From positions 248,001 to 312,000 of the forward strand of contig CAVXCS010000001.1 of the NCBI GenBank assembly GCA_963760375.1: DNA of 64,000 nucleotides, read 5' to 3'. Below, in pieces: positions 7,300 to 16,021 of the stretch. Position 1 is the stretch's first letter, and each line of letters opens with the position of its first letter. This stretch comes from Pelagihabitans sp963760375. Lineage in GTDB: Bacteria > Bacteroidota > Bacteroidia > Flavobacteriales > Flavobacteriaceae. Both the position numbers and the translations under genes were made by a program. The notes under the pieces are model-generated. The model saw nothing but the letters and a program-made list of their open reading frames with translations. It was not told where the DNA came from and made no database searches.

Positions 7300-8661
7300 A
7301 TGATACAATCAAGACCCCACAATATGCTAACCGGGATGGCCCTATCGCTCTTTGCTGCGATTTTCGCCGTTTCCTGTGGATCCTATCAACAGGCATCCTA
7401 TTACGACAACGATGGCATCTATGCAACTGGCACCCGGCAAGTAAGCGTCGAAAGGCCACCGCGGCAAGCTCCTGTGCAACAGCAACAGCGTCAGCAGCAA
7501 GGCGGGGATGTCTATTCCGATTACTTCGGGCAACAGGCGAGCCAGTACGATAATATAGGGGACGGGGATGTCTTTACCGATGTTGATTCTTATTCCAGCC
7601 AAATGGAGAACGATAGCATCGACCAAAGCCGGCTGACCGACTATTACCAGAGCGAAAACGATTATGTAGGCCAAGGAGGTTGGGGCGATAACCCAAGTAA
7701 TGTCAATATCAATATCTATGATAACAGTTGGGCCTGGGGCGGTTACGGTTTCGGTTCCCCATGGTTGTGGAACGACCCATGGTTATGGGGCGGCTACGGC
7801 TGGGGCGGTTTCGGCTGGGGCGGATATGGCTGGGGCTGGAACAGATGGAACAGATGGAACAATTGGGGCTGGGGCGGCGGCTGGAACAACTGGGGCTGGG
7901 GCGGCGGCTGGGGCCTTGGCTGGAACAACTGGGGCTGGGGAGGCGGCTGGGGCTGGGGCTATGGTGGCTATTACGGAAACCGCTGGGGCTATGGTGGCTA
8001 TAACGGTTACAATAGAAATTATGGGTACAACCGATCCAGGAGGGGCTATTATCGAGACAATGGCCTTGCCAGCAACAACCTGAACAATAATGCCCTGCGC
8101 GGCAGGTCGAACCTCACCAACAGCCGAAGCAGTGCCAATACCGCGCGATACAGGTCGAATACCAATACCCTGACCAATCGCAACGGCAACTTGAGGAGTT
8201 CAAGGAACTACAGAAGCAACAATAGCACCGGAAGGACCATTGGCGTCGATCAAAACCGCGCCTATCGTACCAGTCGCAGTACACGGGCCGTGCCCAACTA
8301 CAACAGGTCGAGCAGGACCAGCCCTACCTACCGTGGCGGCACCCCATCTTCGGGCTACCGTTCGGGAAGTGCCGTGCCCCGTACCTCTTCCTACAGGAGT
8401 TCGGGCAATTCCTCCAGAAGCAGCAGCGGTCGCAGCTATAGGAGTTCGGGCAGTTCGTCGCGAAGCAGTGGGGGCAGCTACAGAAGCTCCGGCGGTTCGT
8501 CGCGAAGCAGCGGGGGCAGCTACAGAAGCTCCGGCGGATCTTCAAGAAGCAGTGGGGGCAGTGTGAGAAGCTCAGGTGGTTCGTCACGCAGCAGTGGGGG
8601 CAGCGCAAGAAGCTCAGGTGGATCACGTTCATCCGGCAGTCGGGGCGGATCCAGACAATAA
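7300..8661 (+). CDS. Gly/Trp-rich and Ser/Arg/Gly-repeat lipoprotein
   Basis: 453 residues, no known catalytic domain. The N-terminus is hydrophobic and ends in VSC with Cys26, so it is probably a lipoprotein. A Gln-rich stretch sits at about 60-70. Residues about 142-245 are almost only Gly, Trp, Tyr and Asn (WGGYGWGGFGWGGYGWG-like units). About 245-350 is Asn/Arg/Ser-rich and very basic. About 365-453 repeats a GSSRSSGGSYRSS-like unit. Such composition suggests an intrinsically disordered, sticky surface protein, but that is inference. The OmpP1/FadL gene follows after 35 bp, probably in the same operon. A second possible start is Met9 at 7324. Confidence 0.75.
   Translation: MIQSRPHNMLTGMALSLFAAIFAVSCGSYQQASYYDNDGIYATGTRQVSVERPPRQAPVQQQQRQQQGGDVYSDYFGQQASQYDNIGDGDVFTDVDSYSSQMENDSIDQSRLTDYYQSENDYVGQGGWGDNPSNVNINIYDNSWAWGGYGFGSPWLWNDPWLWGGYGWGGFGWGGYGWGWNRWNRWNNWGWGGGWNNWGWGGGWGLGWNNWGWGGGWGWGYGGYYGNRWGYGGYNGYNRNYGYNRSRRGYYRDNGLASNNLNNNALRGRSNLTNSRSSANTARYRSNTNTLTNRNGNLRSSRNYRSNNSTGRTIGVDQNRAYRTSRSTRAVPNYNRSSRTSPTYRGGTPSSGYRSGSAVPRTSSYRSSGNSSRSSSGRSYRSSGSSSRSSGGSYRSSGGSSRSSGGSYRSSGGSSRSSGGSVRSSGGSSRSSGGSARSSGGSRSSGSRGGSRQ
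7736..7998 (+). repeat. In-gene tandem repeats coding Gly-Trp runs
   Basis: Short imperfect units around GGCTGGGGCGG and AACAACTGGGGCTGGGG repeat inside the lipoprotein gene and code for the Gly/Trp region. Two successive units at about 7858-7940 are nearly identical, which favours slippage or recombination in frame. Confidence 0.7.
8400..8645 (+). repeat. In-gene tandem repeats coding Ser/Arg/Gly units
   Basis: About seven imperfect copies of a unit of roughly 39 bp (for example GGCAGCTACAGAAGCTCC and GGTTCGTCGCGAAGCAG) make up the 3' end of the lipoprotein gene. The period is a multiple of three, so copy changes would stay in frame. Confidence 0.7.
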
Positions 8662-8696
8662 TCCCATTTACAGCAAAAGAACTTAAAAAAATTTCC

Positions 8697-10202
8697 ATGA
8701 AAAGATTTTCGATTTTCATCGTGCTATCGGTATGCACGTTCGCAAACGCCCAAAATATGTCGGATGTGCTGCGGTACAGTTTGGAAAACCTACAAGGAAC
8801 AGCCCGTTTCCAGAGTATGGGAGGCGCTTTCGGGGCCCTTGGGGGCGATCTTTCGGCATTGAATACCAACCCGGCAGGTTCAGCGGTTTTCAACCACGGC
8901 CTGTTCACGATTACCGGCACCAATTATTCCCGGGACAATACGGCGAATTATTTTAACGGGTTCAGGAGCGATACCTCCAATTCGTTGGATATCAATCAAT
9001 TCGGAGGCGCCCTGGTTTTCAACAGTACGGGAGACAATGCCGGATGGAACCGTTTGGCCCTTGCATTCAACTATGATATGGTCGAGAATTTTGATGACCG
9101 CCTTTCCATTGGCGGGAACAGCGACCAGGGCATCGATAATTATTTTTTGAACTTTGCCCAAGGTGTGCCTTTTGGAAGCATTCTTCTACAAGACGGGGAA
9201 TTTTTGGAAGACGCCTATTTGGATATTGGGTCTAGGCAAGGCTTTGCCGACCAGCAAGCATTTTTGGGGTATTATGGCGGTGTCATCGACCCTGCCGCTC
9301 TGGAAGACGATAATACGGTATACAATCGCAATGCGAGCTATAGCAACGTAAATCAGGATTTCCGTAGAAGCACCTATGGATACAACAGTAAATTCACCCT
9401 TAACATCGCCTCACAGTACAACAATAATCTTAGCCTAGGGGCATCCATGAATTTTCATAATGTATTGTACGATAAGGTAGACCGCTTCACCGAAAACGGC
9501 TATGCCGCGGATTCTGAAATCAGCTTTACCACTTTTGACAATTATTTGCGTACTTCGGGTTCGGGCTTCTCGTTCAGTTTAGGGGCCATTGCCAATTTGA
9601 ACGAAGTGGTTCGCGTCGGCGGAAGTTACCAATCGCCCACCTGGTACCGTTTGAATGACGACCTTGCCCAAAGGATCAATTCCGATCTCGCCGATAGCGA
9701 AATTGGGTTCATCGACTTCGGTATCGTCAACCTTTTTGAAACCTATACCGTAAAAACGCCCGGTAAATTGGTCGGCAGCTTGGCCTTTATTTTTGGGAAA
9801 GACGGATTGTTGAGTTTGGACTATGGCTACCAAGATATGTCGCAGGCGCGGCTTAGGCCCGAAGGCGATCCCAATTTCAATACGGTCAATGCCGACATCT
9901 CCAATACCCTGGGGCCTGTATCCTCAATTAGGTTGGGCGGCGAATACCGCATTGAACGGTTCAGCTTGAGGGGCGGATATCGCTATGAGCAGAGCCCTTA
10001 TCTCGATGGCAATACCATCGGCGACCTCAATGGTATTTCGGGGGGAATCGGCTATGATTTTGGGGGCAGTAAGTTAGACCTGGCCATCAACAGAACCGAA
10101 CAAGATGTGGCCGAAAGGCTTTTCGATACCGGATTGACCACCCCGGCCCTGGTCAACAGGATCAACACCAATATAAGCCTGGCCTATACCTTTAACTTTT
10201 AA
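8697..10202 (+). CDS. OmpP1/FadL-family outer membrane transport protein
   Basis: 501 residues. The signal peptide MKRFSIFIVLSVCTFANA is cut before QNMSD. The mature N-terminus has the family's hatch-like segment (SMGGAFGALGGDLSALNTNPAGSAVF), whose NPAG motif I recognise from OmpP1/FadL/TodX proteins. The rest is alternating beta-barrel sequence and ends in an aromatic strand (NISLAYTFNF) suited to BAM insertion. The family moves hydrophobic compounds such as fatty acids across the outer membrane; the substrate here is unknown. It lies 35 bp downstream of the Gly/Trp-rich lipoprotein gene, and a terminator follows. Confidence 0.88.
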   Translation: MKRFSIFIVLSVCTFANAQNMSDVLRYSLENLQGTARFQSMGGAFGALGGDLSALNTNPAGSAVFNHGLFTITGTNYSRDNTANYFNGFRSDTSNSLDINQFGGALVFNSTGDNAGWNRLALAFNYDMVENFDDRLSIGGNSDQGIDNYFLNFAQGVPFGSILLQDGEFLEDAYLDIGSRQGFADQQAFLGYYGGVIDPAALEDDNTVYNRNASYSNVNQDFRRSTYGYNSKFTLNIASQYNNNLSLGASMNFHNVLYDKVDRFTENGYAADSEISFTTFDNYLRTSGSGFSFSLGAIANLNEVVRVGGSYQSPTWYRLNDDLAQRINSDLADSEIGFIDFGIVNLFETYTVKTPGKLVGSLAFIFGKDGLLSLDYGYQDMSQARLRPEGDPNFNTVNADISNTLGPVSSIRLGGEYRIERFSLRGGYRYEQSPYLDGNTIGDLNGISGGIGYDFGGSKLDLAINRTEQDVAERLFDTGLTTPALVNRINTNISLAYTFNF

Positions 10203-10226
10203 GGCAAATCACCAGGTGAAAGAAGT

Positions 10227-10255
10227 AAGGCCGGACCTGTTCCGGCCTTTTTTTA
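10227..10255 (+). terminator. Intrinsic terminator after the OmpP1/FadL gene
   Basis: Stem AAGGCCGGA (10227-10235) with TCCGGCCTT (10241-10249), then a run of seven T. Its T-run touches the stop codon of the converging T9SS gene at 10253. Confidence 0.85.
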
Positions 10256-11704
10256 TCTTTTTAGTGAAAAATGTGACCGGATGGTCCGGGCCACGACCAC
10301 ATTGTCTTCCGATCTTGAGAAATCGAGCTTAAACCAATAATCCGTGGAAGGCAGGGGCCTACCGTTATAAGTGCCGTCCCATCCCGCACCATTCACCAAT
10401 TGTTTCAGCAACTTGCCGTAGCGATCGAAAATGTAGATCGAGGGGTCGGTAAGGGTCTCTATGCCATAAACCAGCCATAGGTCGTTGATGCCGTCGTTGT
10501 TGGGCGTAAAGAATTTGGGATAGCCCGTTACCAGAAATTCAATGGGTTCGGTGATACCGCAGCCATTTTTGTCGTTGATGATCACGGTGTTGATGCCCAC
10601 GGGAATGTCCCTGAAAATGGGATCGTCCTGAAAAGCCCCCCCGTTGATCGCATATTCGTAACTGCTGTCGCCATCCACCAAGAACTCAACATTGTTCGTG
10701 CGGGTATCATCATCGAGAATATCCTCCAAAATCGTGACGCCGTTCACCGGGTCCAGGACAGGTATTCCATAAAAAGTAATCAGAATACCGCTGACATCGG
10801 CCACTGTGGGCGGTGTTCCGGAAAGGGTGGTTATTTCCGCAAAATAGCGCCCCGAATTGGGGCTAGTGACCACATATTCCGCACCAAATGGCCCAGATCC
10901 CGTTAAGGTGGCATCTACGGTACCATCATCATCATAATCGACCGTCCAGTCAACATTGGCGATATCGGCTCCGGCAGGTGAGTTCAAGGCACTTAAGGTG
11001 ATATCGGGATCTCCCTCACAGGCAATGATGTCCAATCCCAAGAATTCGTCGCGCAAGGTGCAATCCAAGGCCGAATTTTGATCATCGTCTACCGAGCTAC
11101 CGGTAAAGGTGAGCATAAACGGTTCCGGATCCCCGTCGAAATTGGTATTGAAGTTATTGATAAAAATATAATAGATTTCCCCCGGTTGTACGTCCAAGTA
11201 CTCATCATAGGTATTTAAATTCTGGGTCAGGGGCGGGGCGCCCACATCCCCATTGGCCGGATTGATGCCCAGGCCGGTAAAATTGGTGGCGTTCACCTCG
11301 TAGTTGCAACGAATCGGTTGGGCGGCACCACTGCTGATATCGGCGCAAGCCGATTGTGGACCATAAGGACCATAGACCGCGAAGTCAAATTCGGCGGTGA
11401 CCGTGGTACCATTGCTCGGCAAAGCCTCAATATCAAAACCGACCTGCCCTCCCGTGCCCGCGCGAAATACGAACCACGAAGTATTGTTTTCTATATTGGC
11501 CGACGCCACGCTCCCTTTTTCCAAACAACCGGTACTCAGGATCACGTCGGGATCGAAATCATCGATATCCCCGCTCCCATCGGCAAGACCCATATAAGGG
11601 ACATCGGCGCAAACGGGAATGGCAGTTCTACAGTCTGGGGAATTTTGTGCCTGCAAGGCAAACGTGCAGAGCAAAAAACAACTCACAACTAAAGCTAATC
11701 GCAT
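10253..11704 (-). CDS. T9SS type B sorting domain-containing protein, copy A
   Basis: 483 residues from the ATG at 11704, chosen because MRLALVVSCFLLCTFALQAQ is a good signal peptide (a longer frame begins at 11731). The mature N-terminus opens NSPDCRTAIPVC and forms a domain of about 200 residues with paired Cys, shared with the next gene. A middle beta-rich Ig-like part follows. The last 85 residues are the gliding-motility-associated type B C-terminal domain (FFTPNNDGINDLW, YIFDRYGKLL, GWDGTYNGRPLPSTDYWF), which directs export through the type IX system to the cell surface. Paralogue of the gene at 11837-13642; probably one operon. Ligand unknown. Confidence 0.88.
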   Translation of the reverse strand: MRLALVVSCFLLCTFALQAQNSPDCRTAIPVCADVPYMGLADGSGDIDDFDPDVILSTGCLEKGSVASANIENNTSWFVFRAGTGGQVGFDIEALPSNGTTVTAEFDFAVYGPYGPQSACADISSGAAQPIRCNYEVNATNFTGLGINPANGDVGAPPLTQNLNTYDEYLDVQPGEIYYIFINNFNTNFDGDPEPFMLTFTGSSVDDDQNSALDCTLRDEFLGLDIIACEGDPDITLSALNSPAGADIANVDWTVDYDDDGTVDATLTGSGPFGAEYVVTSPNSGRYFAEITTLSGTPPTVADVSGILITFYGIPVLDPVNGVTILEDILDDDTRTNNVEFLVDGDSSYEYAINGGAFQDDPIFRDIPVGINTVIINDKNGCGITEPIEFLVTGYPKFFTPNNDGINDLWLVYGIETLTDPSIYIFDRYGKLLKQLVNGAGWDGTYNGRPLPSTDYWFKLDFSRSEDNVVVARTIRSHFSLKR

Positions 11705-11836
11705 AGGTAGTGGGGCTAAATTACATACCAAAGGTTGCCTTAATAACTGCCCCCTAGTCCGATTTAGTATAATTGAACGGAAATTTCTGCCGTTAATCGA
11801 TGAAATGCACCTTTTGAAATGGGCAATGCTTGCCGA

Positions 11837-13642
11837 TCATCTTTTCAAAGCGAAGTGGTTGTTGATGTATTTGGCGGTAACCCGTTGCCCATCGTCTGCG
11901 GTATAGGTGAGTTTGAACCAATAATCCGATTCGGGCAAAGCCTTGCCATTCAAGGCCCCATCCCAGCCGAACGTATCGGTGGCTCCGATATATTTTATCA
12001 ATTTTCCGTAACGGTCATAGATAAACACCTCGGGATTGTCCAAAATATCGACCCCAGAGATATGCCAGGTATCATTGTTGTTGTCCCCATTGGGGGTGAA
12101 AAACTTGGAAAAGCCGACCACTACAATTTCTTCGGAGACCGTTCCACAGCCGCCGATATCGTTTACCGTAACCGTATGCGGGCCCGGGGAAACATAGCTG
12201 AACGTACTGGAGGACTGAAAGTCGCCGCCGTCCAACTGATACTCAAAATTACCCTGTACCGTTGTGGTGATGGTAACGGTATTGTTGTTCTGCAGATCAT
12301 CAATTTCAATGTCCGCTATCTCGGGCGGATCGGATACGGTGACCTGCACTGTTTTTGTATCGCTGCAACTTAGGTTGCCCTCGACATGAGTGGCCGTCAA
12401 CGTATAACTTCCTGGTTGTGATACTGTTATCTGGGCCGTTTGTGCCCCGTTGTCCCATGAATAGGTGTGATCGGCTTCTGCCATCTCAAATCCTATGGTT
12501 ACCGTGCCTCCATTCACACAGAGGGAAGCCTCGGAAGGGAAATCCATGTTGGGTGATTCCAGATTGATGAGTTGAAATTGTTCGGACACATCGAAACAAT
12601 TGGGATTATCTATGGATGATACACGAACGAAAATGGTTTGGGTGCCCACGATGGTAGGATGCATTTTGGGCAACACATTGGCAGCATTGTTCGCATCCCC
12701 AAAGGAGGCATAATAACTTACCACAAATTCGCTTGGATTTTGGCTTCCCAGGGCTTCGGCATCTTTTTGTGAAAGATCGTAGGTCTGAAAGCCTTCACAG
12801 GAGGCCGCATCGGTCATGGGAGAGGTCGTCGGTGCAGTAGAAAATGCCACTTGCACGTCACTGATGATATTGCCGGTCGGCGTAACCACCATGACCCGAT
12901 AAAGGGCCGATTGGTTCACGGAGAGGGTGTTGCCACTTTCCCCGACGATCGGTTGAAATCCCATTCCGGAATCGATGAACCATGAGTAGGTAACCGCCGT
13001 TGCGGTAGTAGCGTCCAGTATTACGGTCTCCCCTTCACAGGACGATATCGGGGGTCCCAATAGATTGTTGATTATCGAACAATCCAAGGCGTCGTATGGG
13101 TTGGTCAAAAAGATACTTCCCGAAAATTGAATGGAAAACCCTGAATTCGTATTGCTGAAATTATTGATCAACAGATAATAATCCTCTCCCGGGGCAACAT
13201 CCAGCCAATCTTCATATTGAAAATTTTCAGCGCCCCCGGATGGATCTTCACCCACACCGGAGTAACTGTTCGCATCGGAATTATCAAAGAAGTTGCAGCG
13301 CACGGGTTCCCCCAAATTGTTGCAATCGTTCGTTTTGTACAGGGCAAAATCCCAGTCTTCGGAAGCATCGAAACCAATGTTGAAACCCAACTGACCCGAA
13401 GCACCGGTCCGAAACCGATACCAGGCCGAATTGGATTCGATGAATCCCGACAATGTCTTTTCCAGGCAACCACTGACTTCTTCCCCATTGAAATCGTCGA
13501 TGCCATAACCAACGGTTCCGCCATTTACCGGGGTATTGTTGCAAATTGGGACAGCGGTGCCACAATCTGGAGAAATCTGTGCCTGAACGGCGCAGAGCCC
13601 CATAAAAAACAGCAGCAGGTTCGGAAAGCCAAAATGCTTCAT
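11837..13642 (-). CDS. T9SS type B sorting domain-containing protein, copy B
   Basis: 601 residues from the ATG at 13642 (MKHFGFPNLLLFFMGLCAVQAQ is the signal peptide; a longer frame starts at 13729 but would overrun the promoter-like element). The mature protein begins ISPDCGTAVPICNNTP and shares the N-terminal domain of copy A. It then has beta-sandwich segments, including one with a PKD-like YSWDNGAQTAQITVSQPG pattern, and ends in the type B sorting domain (FFTPNGDNNNDTW, YDRYGKLIK, GWDGALNGKALPESDYWF). Predicted surface protein exported by T9SS. It is divergent from folE across a long palindrome that overlaps its own promoter region. Confidence 0.88.
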   Translation of the reverse strand: MKHFGFPNLLLFFMGLCAVQAQISPDCGTAVPICNNTPVNGGTVGYGIDDFNGEEVSGCLEKTLSGFIESNSAWYRFRTGASGQLGFNIGFDASEDWDFALYKTNDCNNLGEPVRCNFFDNSDANSYSGVGEDPSGGAENFQYEDWLDVAPGEDYYLLINNFSNTNSGFSIQFSGSIFLTNPYDALDCSIINNLLGPPISSCEGETVILDATTATAVTYSWFIDSGMGFQPIVGESGNTLSVNQSALYRVMVVTPTGNIISDVQVAFSTAPTTSPMTDAASCEGFQTYDLSQKDAEALGSQNPSEFVVSYYASFGDANNAANVLPKMHPTIVGTQTIFVRVSSIDNPNCFDVSEQFQLINLESPNMDFPSEASLCVNGGTVTIGFEMAEADHTYSWDNGAQTAQITVSQPGSYTLTATHVEGNLSCSDTKTVQVTVSDPPEIADIEIDDLQNNNTVTITTTVQGNFEYQLDGGDFQSSSTFSYVSPGPHTVTVNDIGGCGTVSEEIVVVGFSKFFTPNGDNNNDTWHISGVDILDNPEVFIYDRYGKLIKYIGATDTFGWDGALNGKALPESDYWFKLTYTADDGQRVTAKYINNHFALKR

Positions 13643-13666
13643 GGTGCGATACGATTCTTGTAGCGG

Positions 13667-13674
13667 TAAAAATA
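13667..13674 (-). promoter_or_regulatory. Candidate -7 element of T9SS copy B
   Basis: TATTTTTA on the minus strand, one base off TAnnTTTG, 24 bp upstream of the ATG at 13642. The matching -33 position falls inside the palindrome at 13688-13709. Confidence 0.4.
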
Positions 13675-13687
13675 ATTGGTCATGGGC

Positions 13688-13709
13688 CACAACACTAATT
13701 AATGTTGTG
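13688..13709. promoter_or_regulatory. 22-bp near-perfect palindrome, candidate operator
   Basis: Arms CACAACA and TGTTGTG flank a TAATTA core. The site equals its own reverse complement at 20 of 22 positions, the exception being one mismatched symmetric pair. It lies between divergent T9SS copy B and folE and overlaps the expected -33 region of the T9SS gene. Binding by a dimeric regulator is inference. Confidence 0.5.
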
Positions 13710-13747
13710 TAACGGGTTAAATGGGGCATAAAGTGCCATATTATGTA

Positions 13748-13755
13748 TATCTTTG
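13748..13755 (+). promoter_or_regulatory. folE -7 element
   Basis: TATCTTTG, an exact TAnnTTTG match, 23 bp upstream of the folE ATG. No clear TTTG at -33, which could mean dependence on an activator at the nearby palindrome (inference). Confidence 0.5.
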
Positions 13756-13778
13756 CCTTTCGTAATTAGCCAAAGTGA

Positions 13779-14459
13779 ATGAAAATGAAAAGCACATTGG
13801 AAGAGCATTTTGAAGGGATGGAGAACGAACATGTCTCATCGGCCGAGGATACCCCATTAAGGGACGATGCCTTTGTATTGACCGATGATGAAAAAATAGA
13901 ACGGATTCGCGGGAACATCAGGGAGGTGATGTTGACGCTTGGCCTCGATTTGGATGACGATAGTCTGAATGGCACCCCTACCCGGGTGGCCAAAATGTTC
14001 GTGAAGGAAATTTTTGGGGGGCTGCACCCCGATCGGAAACCGAAATCCTCCACCTTTGAAAACAAGTATAAATATGGTGAGATGCTGGTGGAAAAGAACA
14101 TCACCCTTTACTCCACTTGCGAACACCATCTGCTGCCCATAGTTGGAAAGGCCCATGTCGCCTATATTTCCAATGGATCGGTGGTCGGACTTTCAAAGAT
14201 GAACCGCATTGTCGATTACTTCGCCAAAAGACCACAGGTGCAGGAAAGATTGAACATCCAAATTGTTAGGGAACTCCAAAAGGTGTTGGGGACCGAGGAT
14301 GTGGCCTGTGTGATCGATGCGAAACACCTATGCGTAAATTCTCGAGGCATACGCGATACCGAAAGCAGCACGGTCACCGCCGAATATGGTGGAAAATTTA
14401 AGCAGGAAGCCCTCCGCCGTGAATTTTTGGACTATATCAATCTAGATACCCATTTTTAA
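13779..14459 (+). CDS. folE: GTP cyclohydrolase I
   Basis: 226 residues. It converts GTP to dihydroneopterin triphosphate, the first step of folate/pterin synthesis. The zinc-site segments are visible: YSTCEHHLLP (Cys and His ligands) and the second Cys in KHLCVNSRGI. Other conserved parts are GTPTRVAKMFVKEIFGGL and SKMNRIVDYFAKRPQVQERLN. The first 35 residues are an acidic extension that other members often have. A second in-frame Met lies two codons after the start. cysS follows after 15 bp, so the two probably share a transcript. Confidence 0.97.
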   Translation: MKMKSTLEEHFEGMENEHVSSAEDTPLRDDAFVLTDDEKIERIRGNIREVMLTLGLDLDDDSLNGTPTRVAKMFVKEIFGGLHPDRKPKSSTFENKYKYGEMLVEKNITLYSTCEHHLLPIVGKAHVAYISNGSVVGLSKMNRIVDYFAKRPQVQERLNIQIVRELQKVLGTEDVACVIDAKHLCVNSRGIRDTESSTVTAEYGGKFKQEALRREFLDYINLDTHF

Positions 14460-14474
14460 TCGTTTGCCCTTAAA

Positions 14475-15956
14475 ATGCAATTGTACGAAAGCCATCCGCT
14501 AAAAATTTACAACTCACTTACCGGAAAAAAAGAAGTATTCGAGCCCCTGAACGAGGGCCACATCGGGATGTACGTATGCGGCCCGACCGTTTATAGCAAT
14601 GTACATTTGGGCAACTGCCGTACTTTCATGTCTTTCGATATGATCTTTCGTTATTTGCGACATTTGGGCTACAAGGTTCGATACGTGCGAAATATTACCG
14701 ATGCCGGGCATTTGGTCGACGATGCCGATGATGGGGAAGACAAAATAGCCAAAAGGGCCCGTTTGGAACAACTTGAGCCGATGGAAGTGGTACAGCGCTA
14801 CACGGTCGACTTCCATAACATCCTTGAGAAGTTCAATTTTTTGCCCCCGAGCATCGAGCCAACGGCCACCGGACACATCATCGAGCAAATGGAAATCATC
14901 AAGGATATCTTGCAGAAAGGCTATGCCTATGAGGTGAACGGTTCCGTGTACTTTGATGTGGCCAAATTCAACGAAACCTACGATTACGGGAAACTGAGCG
15001 GCAGGAAGCTGGAAGACATGATCACCAATACCAGGGAGCTTACCGCGCAGGATGAAAAAAGGAGCCCACAAGATTTTGCCCTTTGGAAAAAGGCCGAACC
15101 GCAACACATCATGCGGTGGCCCTCCCCTTGGGGCGATGGATTCCCCGGATGGCATTTGGAGTGTACCGCCATGAGCACCAAATATCTTGGGGAGACCTTC
15201 GATATCCACGGAGGGGGAATGGACTTGAAATTTCCCCATCACGAATGTGAGATCGCCCAGGCCGAAGCCAGTTTTGGCCATGCCCCGGTGCGGTATTGGA
15301 TGCATGCCAATATGCTCACCATGAACGGCAAAAAAATGGCCAAATCAACAGGAAACAATATACTCCCGGGAGAAATTTTTACAGGGGAAAACGATATCCT
15401 GAGCAAAGCGTTCTCCCCTTCGGTCGTACGCTTTTTTATGATGCAGGCCCATTATACCAGCATTTTGGATTTGAGCAACGATGCGTTGTTGGCCTCCGAA
15501 AAAGGATTCCAAAGACTGATGGAAGCCTTGGATACCCTGGACGGATTGGAAACGGGCATCCATAGTGATTTTGATCTGGCAACATGGAAAAAGCAGTGCT
15601 ACGATGCCATGAACGACGATTTCAATACCCCTATTCTCATCGCACAGCTGTTCGAGGCGGTAAAGCACATCAATCTTATCAAAGAAGGTAAGGAAAACAT
15701 TACCCAGAACGACAAATCGGTGCTGACACAGACCCTTAATGCCTTTGTTTATGAAGTGCTCGGGCTTGAACGGCAAAAAGAGGGCCATGGAGCTTCCAAT
15801 AAACTTTCCGGCGTGGTAGAACTATTGATCGCGCTTCGTGATGAGGCCAGGGCAAACAAAGACTTTGAGACTTCTGACAAGATCCGAGATCGACTCGCCG
15901 ATTTGGGCATTCAATTGAAAGATGGGAAGGAAGGGACCACCTTTAGCGTATCTTGA
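14475..15956 (+). CDS. cysS: Cysteinyl-tRNA synthetase
   Basis: 493 residues, class I synthetase that charges tRNA-Cys. The HIGH-type motif is HLGN in YVCGPTVYSNVHLGNCR, where the first Cys is also a zinc ligand. Further zinc ligands lie in WHLECTAMS and in the HHECEIAQ segment. The KMSKS loop reads KMAKSTGN. The C-terminal DALR-like helical domain occupies about 345-493. No truncation. It lies 15 bp after folE; the next gene, yidD, starts 65 bp downstream with no terminator seen between. Confidence 0.97.
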   Translation: MQLYESHPLKIYNSLTGKKEVFEPLNEGHIGMYVCGPTVYSNVHLGNCRTFMSFDMIFRYLRHLGYKVRYVRNITDAGHLVDDADDGEDKIAKRARLEQLEPMEVVQRYTVDFHNILEKFNFLPPSIEPTATGHIIEQMEIIKDILQKGYAYEVNGSVYFDVAKFNETYDYGKLSGRKLEDMITNTRELTAQDEKRSPQDFALWKKAEPQHIMRWPSPWGDGFPGWHLECTAMSTKYLGETFDIHGGGMDLKFPHHECEIAQAEASFGHAPVRYWMHANMLTMNGKKMAKSTGNNILPGEIFTGENDILSKAFSPSVVRFFMMQAHYTSILDLSNDALLASEKGFQRLMEALDTLDGLETGIHSDFDLATWKKQCYDAMNDDFNTPILIAQLFEAVKHINLIKEGKENITQNDKSVLTQTLNAFVYEVLGLERQKEGHGASNKLSGVVELLIALRDEARANKDFETSDKIRDRLADLGIQLKDGKEGTTFSVS

Positions 15957-16021
15957 GTGGAACCGAAACAATTCGTTGATCTTCGGGTCGGTATCTGACC
16001 AGAAGGTAACTTGAACAGCAA

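Noticed and set aside
7700..8083. A 127-codon frame inside the Gly/Trp-rich gene
   Set aside because: It is a frame shadow of the repeats; composition (Ala/Gly/Thr) follows from the shifted GGCTGG units.
7736..8645. Possible CRISPR-like repeat array
   Set aside because: Repeats are coding, imperfect, in multiples of three and lack unique spacers; there are no cas genes.
8324..8923. A 199-codon minus-strand frame antisense to the lipoprotein 3' end and the OmpP1 5' end
   Set aside because: It arises from the Ser/Gly repeats read backwards; it covers two better supported genes and has no domain.
14514..15305. A 263-codon frame antisense to cysS
   Set aside because: cysS is certain on the plus strand; the antisense frame reflects codon bias only.
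13643..16021. Riboswitch before folE, cysS or yidD
   Set aside because: Leaders are short and show no T-box or other recognisable aptamer pattern.
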